A DNA stretch of 64,000 nucleotides from Bradysia coprophila (lineage: Eukaryota > Arthropoda > Insecta > Diptera > Sciaridae), in assembly GCF_014529535.1 (NCBI RefSeq), contig NW_023503370.1, positions 1,570,552-1,634,551 of the forward strand, written 5' to 3'. Under the pieces are notes generated by a model, which ran no database searches, was not told where the DNA came from, and saw only the letters and a list, made by a program, of their open reading frames with translations. Positions 36,724 through 49,130 of the stretch are shown piece by piece. A program made the translations under genes and the position numbers. Each line of letters begins with the position of its first letter. The stretch's first letter is position 1.

Positions 36724-37253
36724 ATTTTTTTAAATTATTTTTTCGGTTTTGTTTTTAAGAACTAAGTTTTGAACACTTTTTTGATTAGCTTTGATTGATC
36801 GGTTGATGTTTCCCCAGTTATGAGAATCGAAACGCTATCAATGTTTAATGGTTTACAGTCAATGAAAGACTAATATTCAAACCACCGTTGAGATACATTT
36901 TCTTTGGTTATTTAACAATACCGTTAAAATGCAAGAAAATACTTATGGCAACCTGTCTTTGCAGTGAGTTTTATTTATTTCATAAAATCAGATGAGCATA
37001 TGATTTAGACATAAAGCAGAGTAACAGAAAATCGGTGTTATGATTGAACGGTGGGCTACGCAGGCCCGTACGAATCGATAATATCGAGCTCAATAGCACA
37101 GTGTGACTAAGCCTTTTGTGACTTCATTTGTTCAAATTGAAGTTTAGTGATACAAAATCTTTTACTTCATTTGTTTCGACATTTGTTTCATTACATAAAA
37201 CCACACTTATCAGAGATTATCTTTCATTATTGTCATTGCTGCAGAATAGGCGT
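36724..37253. other. Short intergenic stretch
   Basis: Expected to contain the promoter of the Osiris-family gene. No TATA box in the right orientation was found and nothing else stands out. The tail end overlaps the downstream frame discussed with the 37254-37538 ORF. Confidence 0.4.
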
Positions 37254-37538
37254 TTAGAAGCTTCTGAAAGGTAATACTCCCGAACCATTTAAATTGAGAT
37301 TTGGCGACGGGTAACCGACTACGCAATATTGTGTGAACCGACTTTTTAATTTCCATGAGATGTTCACTGAACATTTTAAGACATGACACCATTTACTTGA
37401 GTTGTGTATGTATTTACCGACCTCTGCTACAACTCGATCGGCAAATTTCGCACAAGAAGTGTCATTTTCACCATTAGTGACATTGGTAAGTAATGTACTA
37501 CTTATAAGACACATTACCAAATAATTATGTCTCATCAC
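37210..37538 (-). CDS. Small secreted-protein candidate, possibly frameshifted
   Basis: The frame from 37538 starts with a good signal peptide (MMRHNYLVMCLISSTLL) followed by a mature part with cysteines, and runs to 37254 (94 codons). A second frame (37392-37210) overlaps it and looks at least as protein-like (SCLKMFSEHLMEIKKS, ending FQKLLNAYSAAMTIMKDNL). The only GT-AG pair joining the two is about 22 bp apart, too short for an intron, and leaves a stop in frame. Either the gene ends at 37254, or one indel has split a longer helical, two-Cys protein perhaps related to its Osiris neighbour. I cannot assign a family. Confidence 0.35.
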
Positions 37539-39089
37539 GTTGGAAAAAGGTAATCCTTCGTAATATCGAGTTTTGCATCCACATTTCGTTTATCAACGAG
37601 ATTTTAATTACTTTTCCGTGAGCATAACTTGTTAATTACCATTGCCTGAAACTTCGGTGAGACTAACAATGCGTAGCATTTCAAATTAAAACCGACCATT
37701 CCAACTCACACTAGGATCTTGTTGATTACATTTTTTTTAAACGTTTAAAATTGATATATCGTTTAGTATAACAATCTCCAGTCGGACTACGCAGTACATA
37801 CACACACAGCCAATTAGAAATATTCAATCGTAATTGGATATAAAAATTACGGACATAAAATGTATCTACGTTTTTGTTGATAAGAAATATAATGCAGCTA
37901 GCACACTTATTTTATGCCTCACACTTCTCTATGTTCTTTCCGGTTCTATATCCATAACCATGAAATCACTATAAAATCGGTTCATCATTTGCTGCACTGT
38001 ACAGTTAATTGAGGTAATAGGAACACGTTCTACAAGACAAACCACCACAAATATTTGGTGCATTGAATGAATGCTCTGGATTACGATCCATAGATAGTCA
38101 ATAAAGTAAAATTGCAACTAACACGATTAACCTTAATTTTTCCACACAGAATTAATGCTTTTCTTTGTGCGTTTTATTTCGTTCAGAAATTGCGAAAAAA
38201 GAGAAGAAATGGTTAAGAAGAATATGTAGACATGGACGCACTTAAGTATAACGAAGTATTTTAATTCTAATGAAGAAAAAAAAAAGCCACAAAACAATTT
38301 TCATAGCATTTCCGAAATTGGATTTTATAATTTAACAAATAATTTGATCCAACGTTACTGTTCATATTGTTGAGACTTTTCGGTATTGAATGAAATTTTA
38401 AATGTTGATCAATGAGAACCGTTTTTGAATTTCATAATACAAGACTTGTGAGGATGTGGAAAGCTTGCGCTAAGCAGCTTGAAGTGGGAGGGTTGACGAG
38501 CTGTAGGTCGTGGAAATTTTGGAAAATATGTTCAAATCAAAATGTTATCACAAACTAATCAACGTCCGACAATATAAATTTTTGCATCGAAAAGCTACAT
38601 CTCGTCAGTTTTCAATAGTTTACATAAAACAGCACTTGTAGAGCACTCCTACAGCAGCGGAGAAAGATATAGATGTATATAGATCTTTGTAATATGTATC
38701 TTCAAAGCTGTAATTTTGATTTGATTTTTTTTTAGTTATTTACATGACAAGGGATAAAAAGTCCAGTTTTCGTGTGAAGTTTGTTGATCCGAGACGAAGC
38801 CGAAGTCAACAATAACACGAAAACGTGAGATTTTAGTTTTTATACCGAGTTTTGTAATGAATTTTATATGCTGTTTTTTCTCAAGCCAATTTTCTTTTTT
38901 TTTCCCCATTATCCATTAATTGCAGGAAATTACAAAAAGATGTCATAATATTACCGAAATTTTACGTTGATAATATTGCGAGTTCTCACGATGAACTCTT
39001 TAATATAATTTAAAATGATCAAAAAATCAAAAATTCGAAGCATGAAATTTAATATGGATGTACGTGTCAATTTTTTGAAAAGACAAACT

Positions 39090-40080
39090 AAAACAATCCA
39101 AAAAAACTTGAAAAAAAAGTTGGTCCATTGCCTTAGAATCACTGCCTGAATATTGCGAAATTCGCACTGTACCTGTAGAGCCTCAATATTCACAGAGTGA
39201 GCCTAAGGCCATGGACCAATTTTTTTTTCTAGAGAATGGTGAACTTTTTCATGCTCTTTCAGAATATACAAACCCCAAATGTTTCATTTTCAAAATAGCT
39301 TCACAAATTGTGCGTATGACGTAGTAAGTTTTGTAACGAAAAACGTCACAAGATTACATGTGTAAAATGTCACAAGAACAAAAAATGAATCTTCGATTTG
39401 TGAAGCCATTGGGAAAGTGATAACTTTTTAATTGGTGAACTTTGAAAGAGCATAAAAAAGTTCACTAAAGTTCATCTTTGAACCCGTGAAAAAGTTGGTC
39501 CAAGGTCTTAGATTCGCTCCCTGAAACTTGCGTTTTTGGCATAATATTACGTTTTTCGCAAGGTTCAGTGAGCGAATGAAGGACCTTGGACCTACTTTTT
39601 CTCTGGTTCAAAGGTGAACTTTAGAGAACTTTTTTATGCTCTTTCAAAGTTCACCAATTAAAAAGTTGTCACTTTCCTAATGGCTTCACAAATCGAATCC
39701 GCATTTTTGGTGTAGTAGAGTTTTTTTTAACGTTTTTGTAATTTTGTAATGTTTGCTATACAAGAATCACAAAACGCACGCTCGATTTCTGAAGCCATTT
39801 CAAAACTTAAAATTTTGCTGCTCATATATCCTGAAAGAGCTCCAAAAAGGTGCACCAAGGTACACCGATAAACCTGACAAAAAGTTGGGCCAAGGCATTA
39901 GGCGCCTCTTTGAACGTGGGTATGCACGACGGTTTTTTCACAAATTTTGAAAAGTTAGTTAAGCGACTTGAACGAAATTTTTTGTCGGGTTTAAAGGTGC
40001 ACTTTGGTGAACTTTTAAAAGCTTTCGAATGACACCACTCTCAGCTATATAACTTATCTAATGGCCTTAAAAAATGAAGA
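39090..40080. mobile_element. Cluster of three related foldback elements
   Basis: Three palindromic units lie head to tail: about 39108-39229, 39385-39720 and 39780-40070. The middle one is the clearest: arms containing AATTGGTGAACTTTGAAAGAG and AAGTTGGTCCAAGGTCTTAG return inverted after a short loop near 39545. The first and third share AAGTTGG-CCA-GGC-TTAG and the GGTGAACTTT word, but are more diverged. No coding capacity. Confidence 0.7.
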
Positions 40081-40574
40081 CTTACTGACAGTACAAAAGT
40101 GTCATTGTAGCCACATTACATCTTGTTTTTGCTTTTTGTTGAATTTTTCGATGTTTTTCAACGAAAACACTTTTTATTTTCATTTTCTCATTTCAAAGTC
40201 TCCTTAATTTGGAAATTCGTTGTGTTATTCTGGCTCCGTAATGATTACCCGGCATTGATCGGCTCGCTTGTTACGATTCTAAATTCGACGATGGAAACGT
40301 TAGAGCTGCAAATGTTGGAATTCTTAATAATTTGAAAGTACATCATAGAACGACAAAGAAAAGGAATAATTTTATCATAAAAATATTTGTTTAGAGTCAT
40401 GACATCTTATTACAATTTCCAGCAACTTCGTAGAGTCGAATCAAGTGCATGTATAGTATATTACTATACAAGGGAAGGAATTTGACATTTCATGATACGA
40501 AATATGAAATTATTTCCCGAGTGTAGTAAGTCCGTTTTCCATCCCTAGTAAAGGAAATAAATATTATGCACCTG

Positions 40575-40675
40575 TGTCAAAATGTTTATTTTGACGAAGA
40601 TGTGGTGATTATGATACTAAGCCGAAGTAGAGGATCATAATCCAACTCGTCAAAACATACATTTCGACATAGATG
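40575..40675. repeat. Short foldback repeat
   Basis: Arms GTGTCAAAATGTTTATTTTG and CAAAACATACATTTCGACA are imperfectly inverted, with GGATTATGAT and ATCATAATCC inside. A partial relative occurs near 4750-4810. Confidence 0.55.
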
Positions 40676-41774
40676 CAAGATTTCATTATTGAAGCAAGTA
40701 CCAGTTAAGTGCCAGTACCAGTTCGAGCGTCTTTTTTCCGACGAAACTACTTACGCTCTTGTCCATTATAGGCCTTACCCTAAAAAAGTTTTATTGCTTA
40801 GTATGAGATAGAGAACCTGGTTTTCGGGTTCAAACATAATTTTCATGCATGTTTTTCCATTCTCCGAAAGTATTAGAATACTATTTTACATGTCATTTTA
40901 CAAGGGATAAAAAGATGAAAAGTCTCCTTTTTCGTGTGAATTTTGTTGATCCGAGGCGAAGCCGAGCCATTTTTATACCGAGTTATGTAATAATTTTTCA
41001 TGCTGAGGGCTTGAAACATGAAAAGTACGGTTTTCGACACATGTAGCATGTAAATACTATTAAATACTATTACTAAGGAAGCATGATTAGATTACGTCAT
41101 CATAACCTATTGGGACTCATGGCTTAAAACCTTCCTTTTAATAATACAAGACCAAGACCATTCCTCATACGTAAATAATTTGCATGATTTAGTCCGGATT
41201 GAAAATTTGTGAGTCGAGAAAGTTGTGAGGAAGCGATATAACTTCTATTACTGTTTTCCACCAAAAATTCTAACGACTTTAACTTCCAACTACTCATGGG
41301 GTGAACTTACTGTTTTTACTTTTAATAATAACTATTTAGCCATAGATCAAATCAACCTACAACGACGGTAACCTTATACGTATAACATGAATCAACGGTA
41401 ATAGATCATTGGGCTATTAATATCTGCGCACCACTATAAATATATCGTCCAATTTGACTAGCTGTTGCGCTCATCCAAAATTAGAATTATCTAAAACAGG
41501 AAATAAATCACGATTTTGATCATTTTTTTATGGCTTTGCCAAATAGCAACAGTGGCAATGTCATGTTCAAAAATCGTCCAAAATGAATTCAATCAATTTG
41601 TATCGTATAAATAAAGCCCATTCTTCATTAATTATTTTCGGAATGGGTTACGTGACCAAAATGCCAAACAATGCTGTTCTTTTGTTCGAATTATTTTCGT
41701 CTATTGTATTTGATTGGAAATTTGTATTTTATTAATCCATATTACTTATTGATTGCAAATCCAAAATGCTTGCG

Positions 41775-41782
41775 TATATAAA
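41775..41782 (+). promoter_or_regulatory. Candidate TATA box upstream of a short signal-peptide ORF
   Basis: TATATAAA at 41775-41782, 59 bp before the ATG at 41841. No clear initiator at +30. Confidence 0.35.
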
Positions 41783-41840
41783 TATTGACACGATACGGTT
41801 TGATTCTCCGATAGCCTGCAAATAAGTCGTCAATGCAGTT

Positions 41841-42014
41841 ATGTTTTCACTGACATTTTTGTTTTGTTTAATTAATTTATTATTGGTCATCAGAACACAA
41901 CCGCATTTTCACTATTTATTTTTAGACGCTACAAATTCAAACATCTTCAAACTCTGCGAAACATACATTTTATATGCACAGAGTGGGTTACACTATAATA
42001 TGATGCGGATTTAA
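41841..42014 (+). CDS. Short secreted-peptide candidate (57 aa)
   Basis: The frame opens with MFSLTFLFCLINLLLVI, a good signal peptide, followed by about 40 residues with one Cys, and ends at a TAA. A TATA-like box lies upstream. It could be a small peptide gene, the first exon of a longer one, or chance in AT-rich DNA, where Phe/Leu/Ile codons are common. I do not recognise a family. Confidence 0.25.
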   Translation: MFSLTFLFCLINLLLVIRTQPHFHYLFLDATNSNIFKLCETYILYAQSGLHYNMMRI

Positions 42015-44197
42015 CGGTTTTTGAAGGATTACTCATCGATTTATTTGAATTGTAGAAGGATCCTTGAGAGAGGTTGTGCAATGGAATTCCTCGATTGCAA
42101 TCCACTCATGGCAGTAGTAAGTGACAGTCGATGACAAGTATCCTTTAAGAAATGGGCTGATGCCATTGATGAACGTCACTAAACAATTTTCAGTAAACAT
42201 TATAGTAAATCCTGTACGACAAAGGAAGCACTGAATGGACATTTTCATAAAATAAGAAAGATCGTGATCAGTTTGAGTATATTTTCAGCATCGACAACGA
42301 TATAGGGTAACTGACCTGACAAGCCGACATAGGGTAACTGAAATGACAAGCAATGACCTGACGAGCCACCTTTATTTTAGTAACTAGCCACTAGTTTTTA
42401 GCGCTCGTAAATGACAGGGACTCACCCATTTATCCTTTAGAATAACATTATTGATAGACAATCTAAATAATCTAGTACTCTAGTACTTCACACTAGTATA
42501 AAAAGAAGTGATAATAAAGAACTATTTATAACTCTCCAGTACTATTCCTAAGTTGGTGAGTTAGTTAAATTAAAAGATTTTATTCAATTCATTCTACAAA
42601 GAACAGTTTACAAAAATTAAGAGAAGGCAATAAGAGAAAAATTCAAATGAAAAACTAAAAACTGATTTAAAAAAAGACTACAAAAGCACTAGAGAATGTA
42701 AAGTTCCTCCATTGGTGGGCTTTTAGGAATGCTGTTGATGACGCACATAGCATTGCCGTGTTGAATCGCAAGTGAAATTCTGTCGATTAAATAACGTTTC
42801 GATTTCGGTTCTCCCGTTGATTCGGATCAAGCTCGAACCGATTTTGTTGATTAGATCAACGGCTTCCTTTGACCACGGTCCGAATGACAGTGAGTTAGTT
42901 GAAATGAATAATTTTCAATTACTAGCTCTTCATTTGTTAAACAAAATAATTGCAATCCATACACAAATCAGGTTACAAGTTTTATTTTCATTCGATTGTA
43001 AGTGAAATATTTTAAATCTTTTTCGTTTTTTTGAAATTATTTTTTTTCAAAAAGATCCTACAATTAATGTACATTTTGCACTGCGGTCAGTCCTTTTAGT
43101 TCTCACATCGAATATAATTTGAATAAGTTCATTGAAATTGGATTATACAGAAACTTTTTGTGACGATTTCGACCTTAAAAGCCTTAAAATCACTATTGAA
43201 GGGAAAACTACGCAAGCAATTTCTATTTCATCTGTAAGTGGCAAATATGATTGGAATGTAGAAAAGTTTTTTGTGCATCCGAAAACTGAAATACGACCTA
43301 TTTTGCCATGATTTTTCATTAAGAAATGTCAGTTTTTCCCGAACTATATATCGTGCGGGAAAAAACTTCATTTCTTTACGATTTATAGTGCGGGAAAAGA
43401 ATTACATGGATTTTTCTATGACTATACGATTGATTAAATTTAATATGGTGAATGTGAAGTGTGTATGTTTTCAAGTAAATTGATGTGTCTTGTCTATTTC
43501 AGTTGTCCTATGCACAAAACGTTGTTCGTACCTCGCTTCGCTCGTAAGGAAAACTTAGGACTGGTGCTGAAAAAATCGTCATTTCGTGTCTTGGTGCGAA
43601 AAATACTATTTTGTATCAATATGTTGCTTGCTGCTCAAGATTAAAAAAAGTAATAGATTCGATAAATATGTTAGCCAATGACCAAAAGTCACATACGCTA
43701 GTTGTCTGTGAAAGATAATTGTTTTCCTGAAAACTTCTGAAAATCATAATTTCGACGATTGTGAGTATAAATCATCAATGTAAGTGTATTGAAGAGTAAA
43801 AATATTATAGAAAAACCTACTGCTGTTGTCTTTCTTTGTTTCATATTTCATTTATAGCTGGCAAAGTTTTTTGAAAATTAGCTTCCCAATGCTGCTAATA
43901 TAAAGAATTGTTACCAAATAAATAAAAAAAAAGCAAAAACTATATCATGAATGATGAAACGTGATTCAATTGGTATAATTAAGTGTCTTATGTGCGTGCA
44001 CATATTCAAATTATGTGACACTTTTCTTTAGTTTGGGCAGTAAGTAGCGAGTAAGTATTTAACGTTTTTTTTTTTTTTAAATTTCGGTGGGAGATCCAAT
44101 AAATTTCCATTGTCTTTAAAAGCAATGGTTCATTCAATCAAAATAAGTCGAGCCAAAATCATTAATTTGCAGTGATCGATAATTAAAACCAATTAAA

Positions 44198-45269
44198 ATG
44201 TTCAAATCAGAAAATTGTATTGTGGTGGTGATTGCTCTGTTGTATCTTGTTAATATATCGTGGTGTCAGGATACTACAAATAATGAGGATACCAATGTTA
44301 CAGGTGAGCCGGACGATAATCTGTTGTGCTCAAACCTATAAGAACATAGTGTGTTCGCTGCCATCCCGTTTCATCATTTTTAAGTGTGAAGTGTAAGACA
44401 AAATGTTCATGCCAATCAAAACGAAGGATCAAAACTGACAATTAATTGATCATATGCAAATCTACTTGAATATCGAACGGATACGTTTTTGAATTGCTCG
44501 TCGATCTTATTTTTCTATCAATCTCAATCTCGTGGTCGGCCAGTCGTATTTTCACAAAGATTTCGGGAAACTGTGTGAATACTATTGATCAGTGCATTTC
44601 TGGGCATATAAAGACGTGGACATTTACCCCATTTTGGATACCATCTACCAGGCATCACTGTAGCCACTATTCGATGGTCTATAAACTAACCTTTATATAA
44701 ATTTCTAACAAACTACTAACGCCAGAAACCCGTTCTTTCTAGCGAACTGAGAGAAACTTTGCCCAGCGGTATTTTGATTTGGAAAGCAATGTGAATATAG
44801 TTCTAGATATCGAGGCCTCTGAGTAAATCTAACGCTAGTAGTTGGAATTCTTTGTCTATAAGTTTTTTTTTCATTATGTCACAGCCTCTAATCGAATCAT
44901 TTTCCTTTCCTTTTGCAGAAAGTCGAACATTCGGACATCATTTCTTAAAACGTATTAGTTTTGCGCTCATACCGGCTTCGTTTATCGTCGGAGTTATCAC
45001 TACATTATTAGCTGCACTAACTGTGGTATCGATTAAAGGTCTTGGAGTCGGAGTACGTACATCTTGTTTTATGTTTGTTTTCTCATTACCTGACGCAAAT
45101 TATCATTTTTCAGATTATTCTTTTAGTAATTGCTTTTGGCCAAATTCTTTCGCGAACTTTGCCGGCCGCACTGCCTCTATCATCGTCGACACAATATCAG
45201 GCTCCATATCCGGTGGTGTACTCTCAACGCCAAGATCCAGTGTGGATCGAAAAACCAGCGTGGCGATAA
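44198..45269 (+). CDS. Small signal-peptide membrane protein, Osiris-like architecture
   Basis: Three exons, 44198-44303, 44919-45052 and 45114-45269, all GT-AG with matching phases; 131 residues. It has a signal peptide (MFKSENCIVVVIALLYLV, cleavage likely after WC), a short acidic Asn/Thr-rich stretch, then one long hydrophobic segment (ALIPASFIVGVITTLLAALT through IILLVIAFGQIL) interrupted by a Lys-Gly turn. The tail has Tyr, Pro and Trp (PYPVVYSQRQDPVWIEKPAW). Order of parts and the Tyr/Pro tail resemble insect cuticle-associated Osiris and similar small families, but the two-Cys region is absent, so membership is inferred only. An AATAAA signal is at 45454-45459. Confidence 0.75.
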
Positions 45270-47129
45270 ATTTTATCGATTTTATTCTCTTATTTAAAGG
45301 CACAGCATAGCACTTTAGTGCTGCAAGCAACAAGAATTAACATCGAAAAGATTCGGCGCTTGTTAAGCCAGTGTTAATGCTTGGAACACTAAAGTGTTGT
45401 GTGTACGCACAGACAATTTATTTATTTATTTAATTTATTTTAAACTTAGTTCTAATAAAATTCAAATCAACGAATTCACTCAATTTTTACTGTTAGTTCC
45501 TTGATAATTAAAGTCTCACCCACTTAGTTCCTCAAAAAACTCTAACCTCATTTGATGTCAATTTGTGGAAACTTGTGGAACTTATTTAAAAAAAAAAACA
45601 CGAAGCTCTAAGTCTTGCTATCCTCTTTGAGTATTCTCGCTATTCACAGTGTATCTGATCATATTTCCCGTGGGGACATGATAATTTGCACCTGTAATCG
45701 AAAGAGATCACTTGAAGATTGCTGAATGTATGAAGTTTGAAGTGAAGTGACGCATGGTAGATGGTAGTAATAATCCCGAAGAAATGTGTATGTATAAGCA
45801 GCGTGCTTGGATGAGTGAAGCAGGTGATAGAACAGCTGTACCAAATTAGGCTTGGTAAACAATAATTCAGGACTTTTCCGTAAACAGCGAGACAACTCAA
45901 TAAATTTTGAAAAAAGGTAAAGTTATCGACCATTGACACACCCATAATTAAAAATGGAAATGAATTTTTAACTTAATCGTACAATATACTGATACATCAT
46001 GCACCTAGTTTCCATTTAATTTCATTTTCGCATTTTCATTAAAAATTCTTGTCGCGTAGATAATTGTATACAAATTACCAGCGAGAAACTGCCACTTCTT
46101 TCACGAAGCATTAGTTGATAATAAAGAAAGCAAAATAGTTCGAAACGTATTGTAATGCTGTGATCGTGACGAATTGATAAAGAGACCTTCAGACTGTGTT
46201 GTCGGAACCACTTTAAAGGGCACTGTAAAAAATGAAAAGAAATTTTCACTTGTCTCTTATTTTAAAAGAGCAGGCAATTGAAGCCAGCGTTAGCATTCTT
46301 AAATTACGTTACTATTACTGGTAACTGGAAGGTATGTCAATTGATTTTATTACGCTGTTTCTTTCGAGATTTTATGTATAAATCAAATACAGTCGGCTAA
46401 TTTTCTAACTGCTGATTTGACTCGGATTTATTAAACATCGTCAAAACGTCTAATGAAATGAAAATTATTGCTAGTGATCGACACTGATCTATGACATTAT
46501 TTGTTTCATAACAAAAAAACAATTTACGTTTATTAACATCAACTAAATCAGTTGGAAATTCGATCTGATCTTAAAACTGGCTTCTCGTGCTAGTTGGAAA
46601 AATGTAGCATGACCGTGTAAAGAAGAAATAGATTACTCGGTTCGCTTTACTTTTTACGCAAACGTATTCATACTTTTCTTTACTGGGGTAGTAGAACAAC
46701 TTTTTTTTGTTGTGATGCAGATGCCGCAGATGTAAAGTTCTTGTTGAAATTCGCAATAAATTTAACGTGAAGATGTTTTATGTTAAACTCGGAAAAAGAA
46801 GGTGACCGTTCCAAATTTTGGACCGGTAAAACAAAAAGAATTGTCGGACAACATCAGTCGGATTATCACTTTTATTTATTAAAAGTTGATAGGTTAGTTC
46901 ACGATCTGGTTTGGACATTTTACTTTTAACGAGTAGGACATGTGTAATTTGAAGACGACGCCAATATTCACAGATGAACCTGCATCGTATTTTTCTCTAG
47001 AATTGTGAAGTTAATTAAAAGCAATCGTTAAAGTTCCATTAAAGTTCCTAACTGAACTGAACTGAACTGAGTAAAATTGCAAAGGTAAAGAATTCCAAAA
47101 GGTAATTTAGTCACTGTGCCCTGGTTAAT

Positions 47130-47545
47130 ACAATCATTATCAACGAAGTAATGACTCATTTTCGGGAATTCAGTCAGTAATAGTAAGTTTTATTGGATGT
47201 TGCGAAAGTAATTCATTACCTGAGGTAACAATTTTGCGATAAGATCAAACTCACAAGTGTTGCTTTGGTGACTGTTTTTCGACAAGTGTACCTGTGTACC
47301 TCGTCTTCGGCTCGCATATGCAAACTATACACTTGTCGAAAAGACAGTTACCGAAGCTTGCTGATCGAAAAGACAGAAAGTTATTTCCGAAGTAATGTAG
47401 TACGTAGTAGCACCCAATGTATTATTGGTTTACTACCGGCCCCGTGCGAAAGTTGATTCTCATAGAAACCGAAAATACTCCAAGTGTAATGGATATTTTT
47501 CGCAGGTGGCAAATTGCTGTGTAATGGTCAACTTTCGCATAGATT
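47130..47545. repeat. Dispersed repeat family E, copy 2 (foldback form)
   Basis: Here the block TTGGATGTTGCGAAAGTAAT appears inverted relative to the matching block in copy 1, while GTAGCACCCAATGTATT further on is direct. This copy is therefore itself partly palindromic. A tight internal hairpin with arms GACTGTTTTTCGACAAGTGT and ACACTTGTCGAAAAGACAGT spans 47269-47358. Confidence 0.6.
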
Positions 47546-48885
47546 TTTTTACAAAACTTATTAACAAAATTGAATTTACGTATCCAATGTAGGAAATGAT
47601 ACAGCCGCCAAAATCAAAATATCAAAACGGGACGTTTAGTCTTACAATGAATTTATATTTCAACTTGTAACAATAAGGTGCATCAACAGTATTTTTTAGT
47701 CTTTGGTGAAACTGGGTACAAAATGTTAAAGTCCTCCAAAATCTTTATTGTCCCAAGTTCTAGATCATGAGATTTTAAAAATAAGCTATCACAGAGCAGA
47801 ATTGAATTTCGGTTTACACCAAAATAGTCTGCAATTAGCTTTTTCGAATATTTTTTTTAGTTCAATCTGGACCATCGAAGCTGGGAAAAGTTATTAGGAA
47901 CATTTAAACGATCTGCACCTGTAAGTTCGGTGACACTTAGAACGCATATTCAAAAAATTTGGAAATGTCAGAAAGTCTGGCCGCGTAAGCCTATATTTGA
48001 CTTAAAGAAATTTCTCGACGGTTTTTAAAATCTCGTGGAATAAGTGAACTTTTGAAACCATTTTTTTTCACGACTAAAAAAAAGTGGAAAATTGATGTAC
48101 TCTAAGTATTGTAACAGCCTATATGTTTGCTGAAAGCACATTTGGCTTCCGTAAAGTATTTGGTATTAAACAATTTTTTGGCTTAGAATAATGTTTTACG
48201 TCGAGTAAAAATAAATTCTATCCTCCATTGATGGAGGATCTGTTGCGTAATTATGAAAAACAGACATGCTGTACTGTTTCAACAGGGCCAGTTGTTAGCT
48301 TTACAAAGTCGATCCAATTTGTGGATGACAAACAGCGAGCAGAGATAAAAATCTTGATCCAATAAACTATTCAATCCTTTGGAAATTAGACCCAACAAAA
48401 CATGTCGGAATCAACCGACTAAAAAAAGTTTTTTTTCGTAAATATTGAAGTTAGATAATTATTATCGTTGCATCAGGCGTAAATTGCATGATTACGATTA
48501 CAAACAGTAAATGCTAAAATTAACCCAATGCTGCCACTAATCGCATTGTTCTTTCGCTCATTAAATAGAGAACATAATATCCATAACCCATATAACGTCC
48601 AAACAGTATATCTACACCAATCTAACTGTTTTCAGAAAAATCGATTCACTTTAATACGAAAAATTCATAAAACCAGTATTATTTATGCAGTTAATTCCGA
48701 GTGAGTGAGAATGGTCACACATTGATAAGAACGATCTTGTTTATTCGTCTTTAATCTTCCATCCATCTTATTGAACCATCATCGAATGATAAAACTTCGT
48801 GCAATAAACAGTTTTACTCATTTTGCAATTAGCTATCGAATCAACAACATTAAACTGATTCAACCATCGTCGGTTGCATTTTAGA

Positions 48886-48916
48886 TATATAAACATTCGA
48901 ATGCGAAATCAGATCA
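48886..48916 (+). promoter_or_regulatory. TATA/initiator core promoter of the 49.1-kb gene
   Basis: TATATAAA at 48886-48893 with TCAGATCATAA 23-30 bp downstream; the start would be at 48911 or 48916. It lies about 215 bp before the ATG at 49131. Confidence 0.5.
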
Positions 48917-49130
48917 TAATAACGCGTGTTGGTTGAACGGAAGCACTATTAGAGACAAAGTATTATTATTGCGCGAATTTTTGAAGAGAACATTTTGTAT
49001 CTTGCGGTTGCATGGGTTCGAAACGATGCACTGAAACAGAATCAATTTTGATCATAAATCTATGAAATCCGTTATCGATTGTTTTGTGTGAGTTTAAAAA
49101 GTTGGAACGAAAAGTAAAAATTTTTGCAAA

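Larger units (their letters stand above)
37539..44197. other. Repeat-dominated intergenic region
   Basis: Contains hairpin repeats with a GATCCGAG-CGAAGCCGA centre at 38764-38840 and 40920-41000, three consecutive foldback elements at 39090-40080, an inverted repeat at 40575-40675 (arms through GTCAAAATGTTTATTTTGACG), and a promoter-plus-short-ORF candidate at 41775-42014. Other ORFs (42248-42033, 42772-43005, 43271-43483) are unrecognised and probably chance. Confidence 0.5.
45270..49130. other. Intergenic region between the two small membrane-protein genes
   Basis: Contains the family E repeat at 47130-47545 and a promoter candidate at 48886. Minus-strand ORFs near 45640-45945 and 46022-46249 show no family resemblance. 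I see nothing else. Confidence 0.5.
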
